Of a DNA stretch of 64,000 nucleotides, positions 44,770 to 54,908 are shown piece by piece. The translations under genes were made by a program, and so were the position numbers. This stretch comes from Alicyclobacillus sacchari (GTDB lineage: Bacteria > Bacillota > Bacilli > Alicyclobacillales > Alicyclobacillaceae), in contig NZ_SORF01000009.1 in NCBI RefSeq assembly GCF_004366795.1, forward strand, positions 1 to 64,000, read 5' to 3'. Below the pieces are notes generated by a model. It saw only the letters and a list, made by a program, of their open reading frames with translations, was not told the DNA's origin and made no database searches. The number at the start of each line of letters is the position of its first letter. Within the stretch, counting starts at the first letter, position 1.

Positions 44770-46008
44770 AGACAAAAAGGCTTGGCGCTTCTCGCCTTGC
44801 AGTGCGTACCGTTGTAGTTCGTCAAGTTGCGATTCGCTTGCAAAGTACCTGTAACGCGTGTGTGCCAGTCGCCACGGCAGGTATGGGAAGCGCAAGAGCG
44901 ACTCGACCAGCCGGTATTCGACTCGCGGGATGGCTCGCACTGCGTCGAAATGCAGGAAACACGCGTACGCGAGTTCGCCATTCCAATCGCTTGCCTGGAA
45001 GCTCCGTCGCAATAGATGCGCCATGTCCAATGCACGCGGGGCATATGTGGCGAGATCGAAATCAATGAGGCAGACGTGATGGTCTGGCGTGTACAAGCAG
45101 TTTCCCGGGATCACGTCGAGATGGCACAGTCCTGCTTCGTCTTTGTCTTCAGCAAGGAAGGCAATAGCCTCGGCATCGTCGACGAGGTGCAGACTGTGTG
45201 CCGCATCGTCGAGCAGCGAATCGCGCAGGGAGAGCAGTAGAGCATCGAAGGCGTCCTTATCCCGTTTGGCATCGGCACGAATGAGCATCTGTCGGAGATC
45301 GCGCGTGCGCCGCTGCAGCATCCCAAAGAGATCGAAGGCGTCAGCAGGCGCGTATTTTTCGCTGACGAAGCCGCGTGTCGCTTCGTGGAATTGTGCCAAC
45401 GTATACGCTGTTTGCGCAACATGCTCCGCAGATGCAAAATTGGCCGTTTGCCCATCGATCCACTTGGTCACGTAATACGCCTGACCTTCGTCGATCGCAA
45501 CGGGCGATTTTTGTTTGTTAAGCACAAAGGGGGCGTAGCGCGTGAAGCCTTGTTTGCGTGCATACATGAGCGCCCGGTGTATGAAGCGCACGCGCGCTGG
45601 GGCGACAGACGCTCGCTTCACAGCATATCGCTGGCCGTCCTCTGTCGTCACCTGTTCGACGCCAAGAAGCTGCTCGCGTTTGGTCGGGGCGAGATCGTAC
45701 TTGGCAAGTACCGACTTGGGTACGCGGGTCGGTTCAGCAGACGTATGGGCGCGGGCTGTGGCTTGGGTTGCTCGATTGCGGCCTGCATCCTCTGCGCGGT
45801 GTGCGCGATACGCCGATTCCTGATGTTCGTGACCCGCGTCGCGTCTTGCTTCATAGGGTGTTTCCTGTTCGCCCGCTGGTTGGCTGCGTTTTCCCCCGAC
45901 GTTTCGGTTGCCACTGTTTCCTGGCTCCAGAAAGTATGGTGGTCGTGTCAACTCGTCAATCAATTGTTGCACCCAATCGGGCAATTTGGTTCGAGGGGAT
46001 TTTGGCAT
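44725..46008 (-). CDS. CotS family spore coat protein (kinase-like fold)
   Basis: Protein of 427 residues. The C-terminal 330 residues have the aminoglycoside-phosphotransferase-like fold of CotS/YutH/YsxE: a YAVKRA strand, a GLCHLDVIPGNCLYT catalytic-loop-like segment and VCLIDFDLA with the metal-binding Asp. Between the start and this domain lies a low-complexity polar linker (about 30-95, rich in Ala, Glu, Arg, His), which lengthens the protein beyond the usual 340-360. CotS proteins are in the inner spore coat. AAGGAG stands nine bases before this ATG; an ATG nine bases earlier touches that site and is unlikely. Confidence 0.85.
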   Translation of the reverse strand: MPKSPRTKLPDWVQQLIDELTRPPYFLEPGNSGNRNVGGKRSQPAGEQETPYEARRDAGHEHQESAYRAHRAEDAGRNRATQATARAHTSAEPTRVPKSVLAKYDLAPTKREQLLGVEQVTTEDGQRYAVKRASVAPARVRFIHRALMYARKQGFTRYAPFVLNKQKSPVAIDEGQAYYVTKWIDGQTANFASAEHVAQTAYTLAQFHEATRGFVSEKYAPADAFDLFGMLQRRTRDLRQMLIRADAKRDKDAFDALLLSLRDSLLDDAAHSLHLVDDAEAIAFLAEDKDEAGLCHLDVIPGNCLYTPDHHVCLIDFDLATYAPRALDMAHLLRRSFQASDWNGELAYACFLHFDAVRAIPRVEYRLVESLLRFPYLPWRLAHTRYRYFASESQLDELQRYALQGEKRQAFLSSLADQIEHLGEQEE

Positions 46009-46168
46009 GTTTCGCATCTCCTTCGGTCACCAGCCTATTCACAGAAGGGTGGGGGTGAACAGGCGATGGCCCATTCCGAGAAGGAGGCAAAGGCAGCAGC
46101 GTGCCGCAAGTGGGGGGGGAGTTTGCTGGATCGGCGGATATAGCTGCAAAGGAACCCTTGGCATAGGT

Positions 46169-46204
46169 CAAGCCGTCCGATCACGTTTGTGGTCGGACGG
46201 CTTG
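46169..46204. repeat. Long hairpin between the cotS-like and dehydrogenase genes
   Basis: A 16-bp stem (CAAGCCGTCCGATCAC with GTGGTCGGACGGCTTG, one G-T pair) with loop GTTT. It lies 14 bases after the dehydrogenase stop on the minus strand. No T-run on either strand, so it may be a 3'-end stabiliser or an unusual terminator. Confidence 0.6.
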
Positions 46205-46217
46205 TAACGGGTACGTC

Positions 46218-47306
46218 TTATACATTGTCACCAAATGTGCTCCACACTTCGCGCTTTGTGCCAACGCGGCGGATGACTTCGTCTGTGAATTCCGTTGTGC
46301 TCGCGCTGCCGCCGAGATCGGATGTTCGGCAACCCTCGATAATGGCTTCCAGCGTCGACTCGTAAATGGCTCGCGAGGCGATATGTGCGTCTTTGTCGTC
46401 GATGTAACCAAGGAGTGCCGCGCCGGCTAGAATCATGGCCATCGGATTGGCGATGTTCTTGCCAAACAGGCTCGGAGCCGTGCCGTGTGGCGCTTCAGCC
46501 ATGACGACCTGCGGGCGGAAGTCGTCGTCCAAGGCCAAGAGCATCGATTCCGATCCGGCAATGGACCCGAACATTTGCAGGACCAAGTCGGACAGGCAGT
46601 CACCATCGCGATTGAGGGCCGGGATGACGAGCGGCTCTCCTGCCTTGACGAGCAACAGCGCGTACGTCGCATCAATGAGTTGAGGCTCATATGCGACGTC
46701 AGGGTATTCCTCCGCCGCGGCATCCATCTCTTCCTTAAGCATACCTTCATACACCGGACTGACGGTGAACTTCGGGCCGCCAAACACTTTCGCATGTAAG
46801 CGACGGGCGTGCTGAAAAGCGTACTTGGCGACACCGCGACATACCGAACGCGAAATCTTCTCTGTCCGGAATGCGATCTCGTCTCCGTTGTCAGCCGTTT
46901 CACGCCATTCTTTCGCGCCATAGGCGTCGTCCACAGCCATGCGGACGACCGAGATCGGCGAATATACGCCTACCGGCGGTGCAATCCCGGGAATCCGACG
47001 GCCTGTACGGACAATGACGGTCCCGTTGATTTCCTTGCGCAGAATTGCATTCGGACTTCCGACATCGCCCTTCTCTTCAGGCGTGATCGTCGCTGCCTTC
47101 AGTCCTAAGCCGGACTCGCGCATGGCTTGCGCAGCTTCAAACACCACTTGATTGTTGGTTTTGCGGCGGTTTTCCAGGCTCAGATCAAAACGCGAAAGAG
47201 CCAGTTCGAAGCCAGTCACTTCAGGCGCCAATACACGCAGGGCCTGTTCGAGAAGCTCCTGTCCAGTTTGGTCGCCCTCCATCACGACGATGGTCGGTTT
47301 TGTCAT
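46218..47306 (-). CDS. Isocitrate/isopropylmalate dehydrogenase family protein, substrate unknown
   Basis: Beta-decarboxylating dehydrogenase fold, 362 residues. Catalytic positions are recognisable: NAILRKE and VVRMAVDDAYGAKEW (Arg and Tyr), GGPKFTVS (Lys), and NRDGDCLSDLVLQMFGSIAG (metal-binding Asp residues), then EAPHGTAPSLFGKNIANPMA for the cofactor loop. The segment RTGRRIPGIAPPVGVYSP replaces the usual IDH or LeuB substrate-loop sequences, so neither isocitrate nor isopropylmalate can be assumed. The start ATG follows GAGGTGAAGGA; the frame extends 63 bases upstream without support. It lies 46 bases after the IclR-type gene on the same strand, suggesting a regulated catabolic role. Confidence 0.85.
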   Translation of the reverse strand: MTKPTIVVMEGDQTGQELLEQALRVLAPEVTGFELALSRFDLSLENRRKTNNQVVFEAAQAMRESGLGLKAATITPEEKGDVGSPNAILRKEINGTVIVRTGRRIPGIAPPVGVYSPISVVRMAVDDAYGAKEWRETADNGDEIAFRTEKISRSVCRGVAKYAFQHARRLHAKVFGGPKFTVSPVYEGMLKEEMDAAAEEYPDVAYEPQLIDATYALLLVKAGEPLVIPALNRDGDCLSDLVLQMFGSIAGSESMLLALDDDFRPQVVMAEAPHGTAPSLFGKNIANPMAMILAGAALLGYIDDKDAHIASRAIYESTLEAIIEGCRTSDLGGSASTTEFTDEVIRRVGTKREVWSTFGDNV

Positions 47307-47352
47307 TTCCTTCACCTCATTTACGTTCCACTTTACGTTGGAGCCATATCGC

Positions 47353-48147
47353 TTACGTGGCGTTTGCAATAGCCTGCGAGAACGTTGCCGCCGCGCCCAT
47401 TAGATCGCTTGCGGAATGCTCCATTTTGGCCTCCGTCAAACGGGACACGGGTCCCGATACAGCCAAGGCCGCAATGCAGTCGCCTTCCGGTCCAAAGACA
47501 GGTGCTGCCATCGCCGCCGCTCCGGCATCCCGTTCCTGAAAGCTCACCGCATAGCCATCGGTACGCACCTGTACCAGCTGAGATCGCAACTCGCTGAGCG
47601 AAAAGCCACTCGGCAAGCGTTCTCTACGCAGTATCTCATTGATCAGATCGATATCGGACCAGGCGAGTAATACCTTGCCGGAAGCACCGATATAAAGCGG
47701 ATACCGTTCGCCAACAGTGGCGACATTGCGAATCGGTTCACGGCTTTCGACAGCCTGCACGCGAATGCGTTCGATCCCGCTGCGCACGTACAGACTCACC
47801 GTCTCTCCGGTGTGGTCGCGAAGTTCCGTCATGACAGGTAGCGCGATCGAAGTCCAGCTGTCGAAGAGTGGCGCGTTTGCGGACAAGCAGAGGGCGCTCC
47901 AGCCAAGCATGTATTTGTCGGAACCTTGCTGTCTGCGCACAAAGCCCTTCTGCTGCAGGGACAGCAACAGCCGATGCGCTGTGCTTTTATGCAGTCCGAC
48001 ATCACGTGCGATCTCGCTCAGGCTCAATTCGTGAGTGGATTTCGTGAAACAGAGTAAAATGTCGAGCGCCCTTTCGACGGCGCGAACGGTCGTGGGTGGA
48101 GTCGATCGATACGGCAACAGGGACGCCCCCTCTGTTTCATACTGCAA
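47353..48147 (-). CDS. IclR family transcriptional regulator
   Basis: 264 residues. The N-terminal winged helix-turn-helix shows VERALDILLCFTKS, LSLSEIARDVGLHKSTAHRL and LQQKGFVRRQ; the C-terminal effector domain shows GASGKVLLAW, GYAVSFQERDAGAAAMAAPVF and IAALAVSGP. IclR proteins mostly control short catabolic operons in response to small organic acids. The start is TTG, six bases after GAGGAG. The dehydrogenase gene directly follows and is the likely target together with the regulator itself. Confidence 0.92.
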   Translation of the reverse strand: MQYETEGASLLPYRSTPPTTVRAVERALDILLCFTKSTHELSLSEIARDVGLHKSTAHRLLLSLQQKGFVRRQQGSDKYMLGWSALCLSANAPLFDSWTSIALPVMTELRDHTGETVSLYVRSGIERIRVQAVESREPIRNVATVGERYPLYIGASGKVLLAWSDIDLINEILRRERLPSGFSLSELRSQLVQVRTDGYAVSFQERDAGAAAMAAPVFGPEGDCIAALAVSGPVSRLTEAKMEHSASDLMGAAATFSQAIANAT

Positions 48148-48163
48148 AACTTGCTCCTCGGCG

Positions 48164-48172
48164 AGTATATCA
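48164..48172 (-). promoter_or_regulatory. Extended -10 promoter of the iclR-type gene
   Basis: On the minus strand TGA-TATACT is an extended -10 element, 17 bases before the start codon. No good -35 is present. Confidence 0.45.
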
Positions 48173-48180
48173 CAAATTGT

Positions 48181-48203
48181 TGTTCACTTGTGTTGTTAGA
48201 ACA
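48181..48203. promoter_or_regulatory. Possible operator upstream of the iclR-type gene
   Basis: TGTTC and GAACA are separated by 13 bases. The repeat covers the -35 region of the minus-strand promoter, where an autorepressor would bind. Confidence 0.3.
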
Positions 48204-48214
48204 TTCCGGCGGTA

Positions 48215-48240
48215 ACGAGGCACGGCGTCTGTCATATGAT
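48215..48240 (+). promoter_or_regulatory. Possible mother-cell (SigK/SigE-like) promoter of the amidase-domain gene
   Basis: AC, 16 bases, then CATATGAT, close to the SigK form AC-N16-CATANNNTA (the final A is G here). It lies 30 bases before the start codon. The same -10 bases could also be read as TATGAT for SigA, but no -35 fits that. Confidence 0.3.
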
Positions 48241-48270
48241 GCATCAGCAAGGAATGAGGTGTGAGACGCC

Positions 48271-49257
48271 GTGGATTCTTGTATTGAGGCTTTACGCCAG
48301 TACTTCGATGCGCGCTCGCGCGTATGGTTGACCCGTGATGCGGAATCGTTTGCAGCTCTCAAGGGCGCGGCAGCGAATGAGCCTTGGGTGAAGCGCTCGG
48401 TTCACCTGGCGGAACGAAAACACCGTGCGTATCAAGCACAAGGCAAACAACTGCTGCGCGTTCACACACAAATTGAAATTCGAGAACTTGTCCAGGGTAA
48501 GGAACCGAATCTCGTACACGCCCGTGCCACCGAACGGCTGTGCTGGACATATGAGGATAGACGAAATGTCGTCGAGGTTGAATGCAGAACCATCGAGCAT
48601 CGCCAATTGTGGCAAAGGGCAGGCCATACATGGCGGCTTGTGCAGGCGGAAGAGACGACGGACGGAAAATCGTTCGACAGTTTTCCAGAGACACGTGGTA
48701 ACTACGTGTTACCACGGTTGCCTCGGGATCGCAACCGGCGGCAGGACGTGTACGATCGCGTGCGTGCGACTCGGTATGCCGATGTATGGTGGGATTCGAC
48801 CAATCCACGCTACCCACGTTTGGAGGACGACTGTACCAATTTCATTTCGCAGTGCTTGCATGCAGGCGGGATTCCCATGTGGGGACAGCCAGATGTAAGC
48901 GGGGGATGGTGGATCGATACGAACGATCCGCAGACTGGGCGATGGAGCTACAGCTGGACGACGTCGAACGCTCTGTTTCGAATTGTCACGTCCGCGCTGG
49001 GTGGTCAAATTGTGGCGACGGCCAGCGATTTAAAAATGGGTGATTTGATTTTTTACGACTGGACCGGTTCAGGCGCCTATCACCATACAACCATCGTCAC
49101 GGAATTCGATGCGGCAGGTGAACCTCTGGTCAACGCCCATACCGACGATAGCTTCCATAGACCGTATTTGTATTACGATAGCCGTGCTTACACTCCGAAC
49201 ACGCGTTACGCGTTCGTCCACCTGCCGGATCAGGTAACGCTTGTGAAGCAGAGCTGA
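48271..49257 (+). CDS. Amidase-domain protein (Amidase_6 type)
   Basis: Protein of 328 residues. The C-terminal half has the papain-like amidase domain: YADVWWDSTNPRYP, catalytic Cys188 in LEDDCTNFISQCLHAGG, DLKMGDLIFYDW and His271-His272 in GAYHHTTIVTEF. The N-terminal half (about 1-140) is a charged helical and beta region of unknown role. There is no signal peptide, so the enzyme would act inside the cell or the mother cell, perhaps on the spore. The GTG start follows a GAGGTG site. Confidence 0.8.
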   Translation: MDSCIEALRQYFDARSRVWLTRDAESFAALKGAAANEPWVKRSVHLAERKHRAYQAQGKQLLRVHTQIEIRELVQGKEPNLVHARATERLCWTYEDRRNVVEVECRTIEHRQLWQRAGHTWRLVQAEETTDGKSFDSFPETRGNYVLPRLPRDRNRRQDVYDRVRATRYADVWWDSTNPRYPRLEDDCTNFISQCLHAGGIPMWGQPDVSGGWWIDTNDPQTGRWSYSWTTSNALFRIVTSALGGQIVATASDLKMGDLIFYDWTGSGAYHHTTIVTEFDAAGEPLVNAHTDDSFHRPYLYYDSRAYTPNTRYAFVHLPDQVTLVKQS

Positions 49258-49344
49258 TCAGCGTCCTTCTCGTCGAAATGATTGGCCCCTTGTCCAAGCC
49301 CGTGATAGACTGGTTGCGGATTTGGATTTGGGGGTACGTCACGT

Positions 49345-49809
49345 ATGCACATTGTTCTCGTCGAACCAGAGATTCCGGCGAACACCGGAAATATTGCACG
49401 GACCTGTGCCGTAACCGGAAGCACGTTACATTTGATAAGACCACTCGGGTTTTCCACTGATGATCGGCAGCTAAAGCGTGCCGGACTCGATTACTGGCAT
49501 CTTCTCGACATTCGGTATCATGACTCGATCGATCATCTGTGGGCGCAGTTTCCGACAGCACGTTTTCACTATGTGGAGACACAAGGTGGGCGCTGGTACA
49601 CAGACGTCACGTACACAAAAGAGGACTTCTTGGTTTTTGGCAAGGAGACGAAGGGGTTGCCAAAGGACGTGCTTGCGGCGAATCAGGACCATGTCATTCG
49701 GATTCCGATGCTGCCTGATGGGGCGGCGCGGAGTTTGAACTTGTCGAATGCTGTGGCTGTTGTGGTCTTCGAAGCGCTGCGGCAAACCGGCTTTACCGGT
49801 ATGGTGTAA
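49345..49809 (+). CDS. trmL: tRNA (cytidine/uridine-34-2'-O)-methyltransferase TrmL
   Basis: SPOUT-class enzyme methylating the wobble ribose of certain tRNA-Leu. 154 residues. Knot motifs: EPEIPANTGNIARTCAVTGS, then FGKETKGLPKDVLA and IPMLPDGAARSLNLSNAVAV. The ATG start has a GGGGGT site about nine bases upstream. It is a single gene, closed by a terminator shared with pdhD. Confidence 0.95.
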   Translation: MHIVLVEPEIPANTGNIARTCAVTGSTLHLIRPLGFSTDDRQLKRAGLDYWHLLDIRYHDSIDHLWAQFPTARFHYVETQGGRWYTDVTYTKEDFLVFGKETKGLPKDVLAANQDHVIRIPMLPDGAARSLNLSNAVAVVVFEALRQTGFTGMV

Positions 49810-49896
49810 CTGCCGTAGGGAGACGTCAAGGCTTGTCGATCTATTGCGCGGGAAATATGTCGAAGATGTGATGACGGCGTCGTAAAAGGGGAATGA

Positions 49897-49928
49897 AAAA
49901 AGCTCAGGCGAATCTGCCTGAGCTTTTT
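49897..49928. terminator. Bidirectional terminator between trmL and pdhD
   Basis: AAAAAGCTCAGGC pairs with GCCTGAGCTTTTT around GAATCT, 13 bp. Both flanks give a T-run for one strand, so it ends trmL on the + strand and the pdh operon on the minus strand. Confidence 0.92.
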
Positions 49929-49939
49929 GACGGAGAAGA

Positions 49940-51352
49940 TTAGCGGGTAATGATATGAATGGGCTCGCCAAGTCCGACTTCGGCAGCCTCCATCACCATT
50001 TCGCCCAGTGTCGGGTGCGCGTGAATGGTGAGTGCGATATCTTCAAGTGTCGCGCTCATCTCGATCGCGAGGCCAAGCTCTGCAATCAAGTTGGAGGCCT
50101 CGATACCGACCACTTGGGCACCAACGAGTACGCCGTTTTCTTTGTTGGCGATCAATTTGATAAAGCCAGCGTCCGCATTGAGGGCGGTCGCACGGCCATT
50201 TGCCGCATAGGGGAAGCGACCGACCGCGATATCGCCATACTGTTTCTTCGCTTCTTCTTCGGAAAGGCCGACAGATGCCATCTCCGGATCGGAAAAGACG
50301 ACGGACGGAATGCAGCGGTAATCGACGATGCTCGGCTTGCCGGCAATGGCTTCTGCGGCCACTTTGCCTTCGTACGAAGCCTTATGGGCGAGAGCGGCAC
50401 CAGGTACGATGTCACCAATCGCATAGACGTTCGGATTTGTCGTCCGGCACTGAGCGTCCACTTTGACAAGGCCCTTCTCAGTGAGTTCGATACCAGCATC
50501 CGCGAGTCCGAGTTCGTCCGTGTTCGGGCGACGACCAACGGTTACGAGGATGTAGTCCGCCTCAATCGTCTTTTCCTCGCCAGCCTTGTTCTTGTACGTG
50601 AGTTTGACCGCGTCGTCAGTCTCCTCGACCGATTGTGCCAAGGCGTTCGTTTCGATCTCGACGTTATACTTTTTCAAGTTGCGCTCCACCAACCGCACCA
50701 TTTGCTTGTCAAAGAGTGCGAGGATGCCATCGAGACCTTCAATGATGGTCACCTGGCTGCCAAACTTCGCAAACGTCTGCCCGAGTTCGACACCGATATA
50801 GCCGCCGCCGACGACGACGAGGCGATTGGGAACGTGATCAAGGGCGAGTGCGCCCGTCGAATCGATCACGCGCTTGCCCAGTGGCAAGTTCTTCAACTCG
50901 ATGGGGCGCGATCCCGTCGCCAGAATGCATTGTTGGAACTGAATGCGCTGGCTACCGTTCTCATGCATAATGCGCACTTCGTTCGGCTTCGTGAAAAACG
51001 CTTCGCCGGAAATGACGTTGATGCGATTGCCCTTCATCAACTGCTGGACACCGCCCGTCATCTTGTCGACGACACTCTGTTTCCATGCCTGAACCTTGGC
51101 AAAGTCCAGCGTAGCCGTCGTTTCGACCCCTGGGAATGGGGATTCTTTTGCGGCCTCATAGTGGTGCGCCGCCGAAATCAGGGCCTTCGAGGGAATACAA
51201 CCGCGGTTGAGGCATACGCCGCCGAGTTCTGCCTTGTCGACGATGGTTACCGATTTGCCAAGTTGTGCTGCGCGAATGGCCGCGACGTAACCGCCAGGAC
51301 CAGCACCGATGACTAGAACTTCAACTTCCTCCAACATATCTCCCACTACCAT
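49940..51352 (-). CDS. pdhD: Dihydrolipoyl dehydrogenase (E3)
   Basis: FAD enzyme that reoxidises lipoamide in the pyruvate dehydrogenase complex. 470 residues. FAD loop [17 protein letters not shown]; redox disulfide C47-C52 in [16 protein letters not shown] loop [14 protein letters not shown]; the second FAD strand VYAIGDIV; and near the C-terminus the His-Glu pair in [20 protein letters not shown] lies eight bases before ATG. Last gene of pdhABCD, only three bases after pdhC. Confidence 0.96.
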   Translation of the reverse strand: MVVGDMLEEVEVLVIGAGPGGYVAAIRAAQLGKSVTIVDKAELGGVCLNRGCIPSKALISAAHHYEAAKESPFPGVETTATLDFAKVQAWKQSVVDKMTGGVQQLMKGNRINVISGEAFFTKPNEVRIMHENGSQRIQFQQCILATGSRPIELKNLPLGKRVIDSTGALALDHVPNRLVVVGGGYIGVELGQTFAKFGSQVTIIEGLDGILALFDKQMVRLVERNLKKYNVEIETNALAQSVEETDDAVKLTYKNKAGEEKTIEADYILVTVGRRPNTDELGLADAGIELTEKGLVKVDAQCRTTNPNVYAIGDIVPGAALAHKASYEGKVAAEAIAGKPSIVDYRCIPSVVFSDPEMASVGLSEEEAKKQYGDIAVGRFPYAANGRATALNADAGFIKLIANKENGVLVGAQVVGIEASNLIAELGLAIEMSATLEDIALTIHAHPTLGEMVMEAAEVGLGEPIHIITR

Positions 51353-51355
51353 GGA

Positions 51356-52636
51356 TTACACCTCCAGGAGCAACAAGCGCGGATTTTCCAGCATGCGCTT
51401 GATGTCATTGATGAACTGTTGACCAAGTGCACCGTCGATCACGCGGTGGTCAAAACTGAGGGATAGTGACATCATTTGACCGACTGCGAATTCTCCATTG
51501 CGGATGACCGGTTTTTCCGTGATGCGGCCGACGCCGAGAATCGCCACTTCTGGATAATTGATAATTGGCGTGAAGAACAAGCCGCCGGCAGAGCCGATGT
51601 TCGTGATGGAAATCGTGCTTCCGCGCATTTCAGCAGGCGTCAATTTGCCCGCGCGTCCGCGCGAGGCGAGATCGTTAATCTCCTCGGCAATCGTCCACAT
51701 GTTCTTCTTATCGGCGTGACGAACCACCGGGACGAGCAGCCCGCGATCCGTGTCCGTCGCAATACCGATGTGGTAGTAATGCTTGAGGACGAGCTCCTGC
51801 TTTTCTTCGTCGTACGTCGAATTCAACTGCGGCTTCGTGCGCAGTGCAGCGATCAATGCCTTGACGATAAACGGCAAGTATGTGATCTTGACGCCGCGCT
51901 GTTCTGCAATCGGCTTAATTTCTTTGCGCAGTTTCACAAGTTCTGTCACGTCTACTTCGTCCATCAGCGTGACGTGCGGCGCGGTGTACTTGCTCTTGAC
52001 CATGGCGCGTGCAATCGCCTGGCGGATCATCGGCAATGGCACGCGTTCTTCAACTTCATCACCGGTTACGGACACAACACCTTGCGTTTTCGGCGCAGTG
52101 TCTTCGCTGGTGACGGGTTCGGCTGCTGCTGGCTGCGCACCCGATTTTGCACGGTCAATGTCTTCTTTCGTCACTTTTCCGTTGTTTCCTGTTCCTTGCA
52201 CCGTGCGAATGTCGATCCCGGACTCGCGGGCATAACGACGCACCCCAGGCGTTGCAAGTACCTCTTGAGCAGCGCTGCTCTCTTTTGTGGCCGGCGCCGC
52301 GGCGGTTTGTGCAGGGGCGGGTGCCGATTGAGCCTCCACCTTCTGCGTCGCGGTTGCAGCCTGTGGCTCGGGTGCCGCGGACGCAGGCACGTCGCCTTCC
52401 ACTTCAATCGTCAGGATAATGTCGCCGACGACGCACGTCGTTCCTTCCGGTACCTTGATCTCCGCAACCCTGCCACTGACCGGGGAGGGGAGTTCGACCA
52501 GCGATTTGTCGTTTTCGATCTCGGCGACAGCATCGTCCTCTTGAATTTGGTCGCCAGGCTTGACCAGCCATTTGCTGATACGACCCTCGTGCAGACCTTC
52601 GCCCAACTCGGGCAAGCCGAATTCAAACAGAGCCAT
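51356..52636 (-). CDS. pdhC: Pyruvate dehydrogenase complex E2, dihydrolipoyl acetyltransferase
   Basis: Core of the complex, 426 residues. One lipoyl domain with Lys44 in ENDKSLVEL; an Ala/Pro-rich linker (about 83-120); the E1/E3-binding domain ([16 protein letters not shown] and [16 protein letters not shown]); another linker; and the catalytic domain with His397 and Asp401 in [12 protein letters not shown]. The frame is open 75 bases further upstream, but GGAGGTGAG before this ATG and the family start ([13 protein letters not shown]) decide. pdhB lies 17 bases upstream. Confidence 0.96.
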   Translation of the reverse strand: MALFEFGLPELGEGLHEGRISKWLVKPGDQIQEDDAVAEIENDKSLVELPSPVSGRVAEIKVPEGTTCVVGDIILTIEVEGDVPASAAPEPQAATATQKVEAQSAPAPAQTAAAPATKESSAAQEVLATPGVRRYARESGIDIRTVQGTGNNGKVTKEDIDRAKSGAQPAAAEPVTSEDTAPKTQGVVSVTGDEVEERVPLPMIRQAIARAMVKSKYTAPHVTLMDEVDVTELVKLRKEIKPIAEQRGVKITYLPFIVKALIAALRTKPQLNSTYDEEKQELVLKHYYHIGIATDTDRGLLVPVVRHADKKNMWTIAEEINDLASRGRAGKLTPAEMRGSTISITNIGSAGGLFFTPIINYPEVAILGVGRITEKPVIRNGEFAVGQMMSLSLSFDHRVIDGALGQQFINDIKRMLENPRLLLLEV

Positions 52637-52653
52637 TTGCTCACCTCCAATAA

Positions 52654-53634
52654 TTAAAGCGCCATGACTTTGTTGAGTGTATTGACGACATACTGCGGCG
52701 TCGGCAACCACTCGTCTTCAATCATGCCAAACGGATAGACGGTGTCAGGCGGTGTTGCGCGCAGCACCGGGGCCTCAAGGTGATAGATGGCCTGCTCGTT
52801 GATCTGAGCGACAATCTCTGCAGCGGCACCAGCGGAGCGCTGTGCTTCTTGTACCACGATGGCACGGTTCGTCTTTTGAATCGACTTGACAATTGTGTCG
52901 ATGTCGATAGGGCTGATGGTGCGCAGGTCGATGACTTCAGCTTCGAGTCCTTTTTCCTTCGACCATTGTTCGGCGGCCTTTTGTGCGACGCTGACCATGG
53001 CGCCGTAGGCAATCACGGTTGCATCCTTGCCTTCGCGCACGACATTGGCCACGCCGAGAGGAATCGTGTAATCATCTTCGGGAACCTCTTGGCGGAACGA
53101 ACGATACAGCTTCATGTGTTCGAGGAAAATGACCGGATCCGGATCGCGAATGGCGGCAAGCAACAGCCCCTTGGCTTCATACGGGTTACTTGGAATCACC
53201 ACTTTGACTCCGGGCGTCTGCACGAATAGACCTTCCAGGCTGTCGGCGTGCATTTCGGGCGTATGTACACCGCCGCCAAATGGAGAGCGGATCGTCACAG
53301 GTGCAGTATAGCGGCCGCCCGAGCGGTACCGCGTGCGCGCGAGTTGTCCTGCGATTTGGTCAAACGCTTCAAAAACGAAGCCGAAGAATTGAATCTCCGG
53401 GACAGGTCGAAATCCTTGGATCGCCAGCCCGTTTGCCAGGCCGATAATGCCGCTTTCGGCAAGGGGCGTATCAAATACGCGATCAGCGCCGTACTTCTTC
53501 TGAAGTCCTTCTGTCGCGCGGAACACACCGCCATTGTTACCCACGTCTTCACCAAACACGAGCACGCGTTCATCGCGCGCCAACTCGAGGTCGAGCGCGT
53601 GCGTGATCGCTTGAATCATCGTCATTTGCGCCAT
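52654..53634 (-). CDS. pdhB: Pyruvate dehydrogenase E1 component, beta subunit
   Basis: 326 residues. Family segments include [57 protein letters not shown] and [17 protein letters not shown], covering the thiamine-diphosphate-binding half supplied by the beta chain (catalytic His in the HADSLEG region). The ATG directly follows the pdhA stop, with GAGGGGGCG as ribosome site inside the pdhA end. Confidence 0.96.
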   Translation of the reverse strand: MAQMTMIQAITHALDLELARDERVLVFGEDVGNNGGVFRATEGLQKKYGADRVFDTPLAESGIIGLANGLAIQGFRPVPEIQFFGFVFEAFDQIAGQLARTRYRSGGRYTAPVTIRSPFGGGVHTPEMHADSLEGLFVQTPGVKVVIPSNPYEAKGLLLAAIRDPDPVIFLEHMKLYRSFRQEVPEDDYTIPLGVANVVREGKDATVIAYGAMVSVAQKAAEQWSKEKGLEAEVIDLRTISPIDIDTIVKSIQKTNRAIVVQEAQRSAGAAAEIVAQINEQAIYHLEAPVLRATPPDTVYPFGMIEDEWLPTPQYVVNTLNKVMAL

Positions 53635-54795
<1,161 letters not shown>

Positions 54796-54908
54796 TCAGC
54801 GCGAAATGTTCTGTTATAGAATAAGCTTGCTTTACGAGTATAACAGTTGTGTACAGCGCTTTCATAATTCCAGGCGATCGCACGGTATCATCAGGAGGTT
54901 GGCGAACG

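Noticed and set aside
46066-46143. 25-codon frame (MAHSEKEAKAAACRK...) with a fair GGGGGTGA site, divergent from the cotS-like gene
   Set aside because: Too short, no match to known small spore proteins, and no promoter seen; left unannotated.
49955-52657. Long open frames on the + strand opposite pdhD and pdhC
   Set aside because: Both mirror well-conserved E3 and E2 genes and show no recognisable protein features.
54851-54864. cre-like GTACAGCGCTTTCA upstream of the esterase gene
   Set aside because: The first two invariant bases (TG) are missing, so it is too weak to call.
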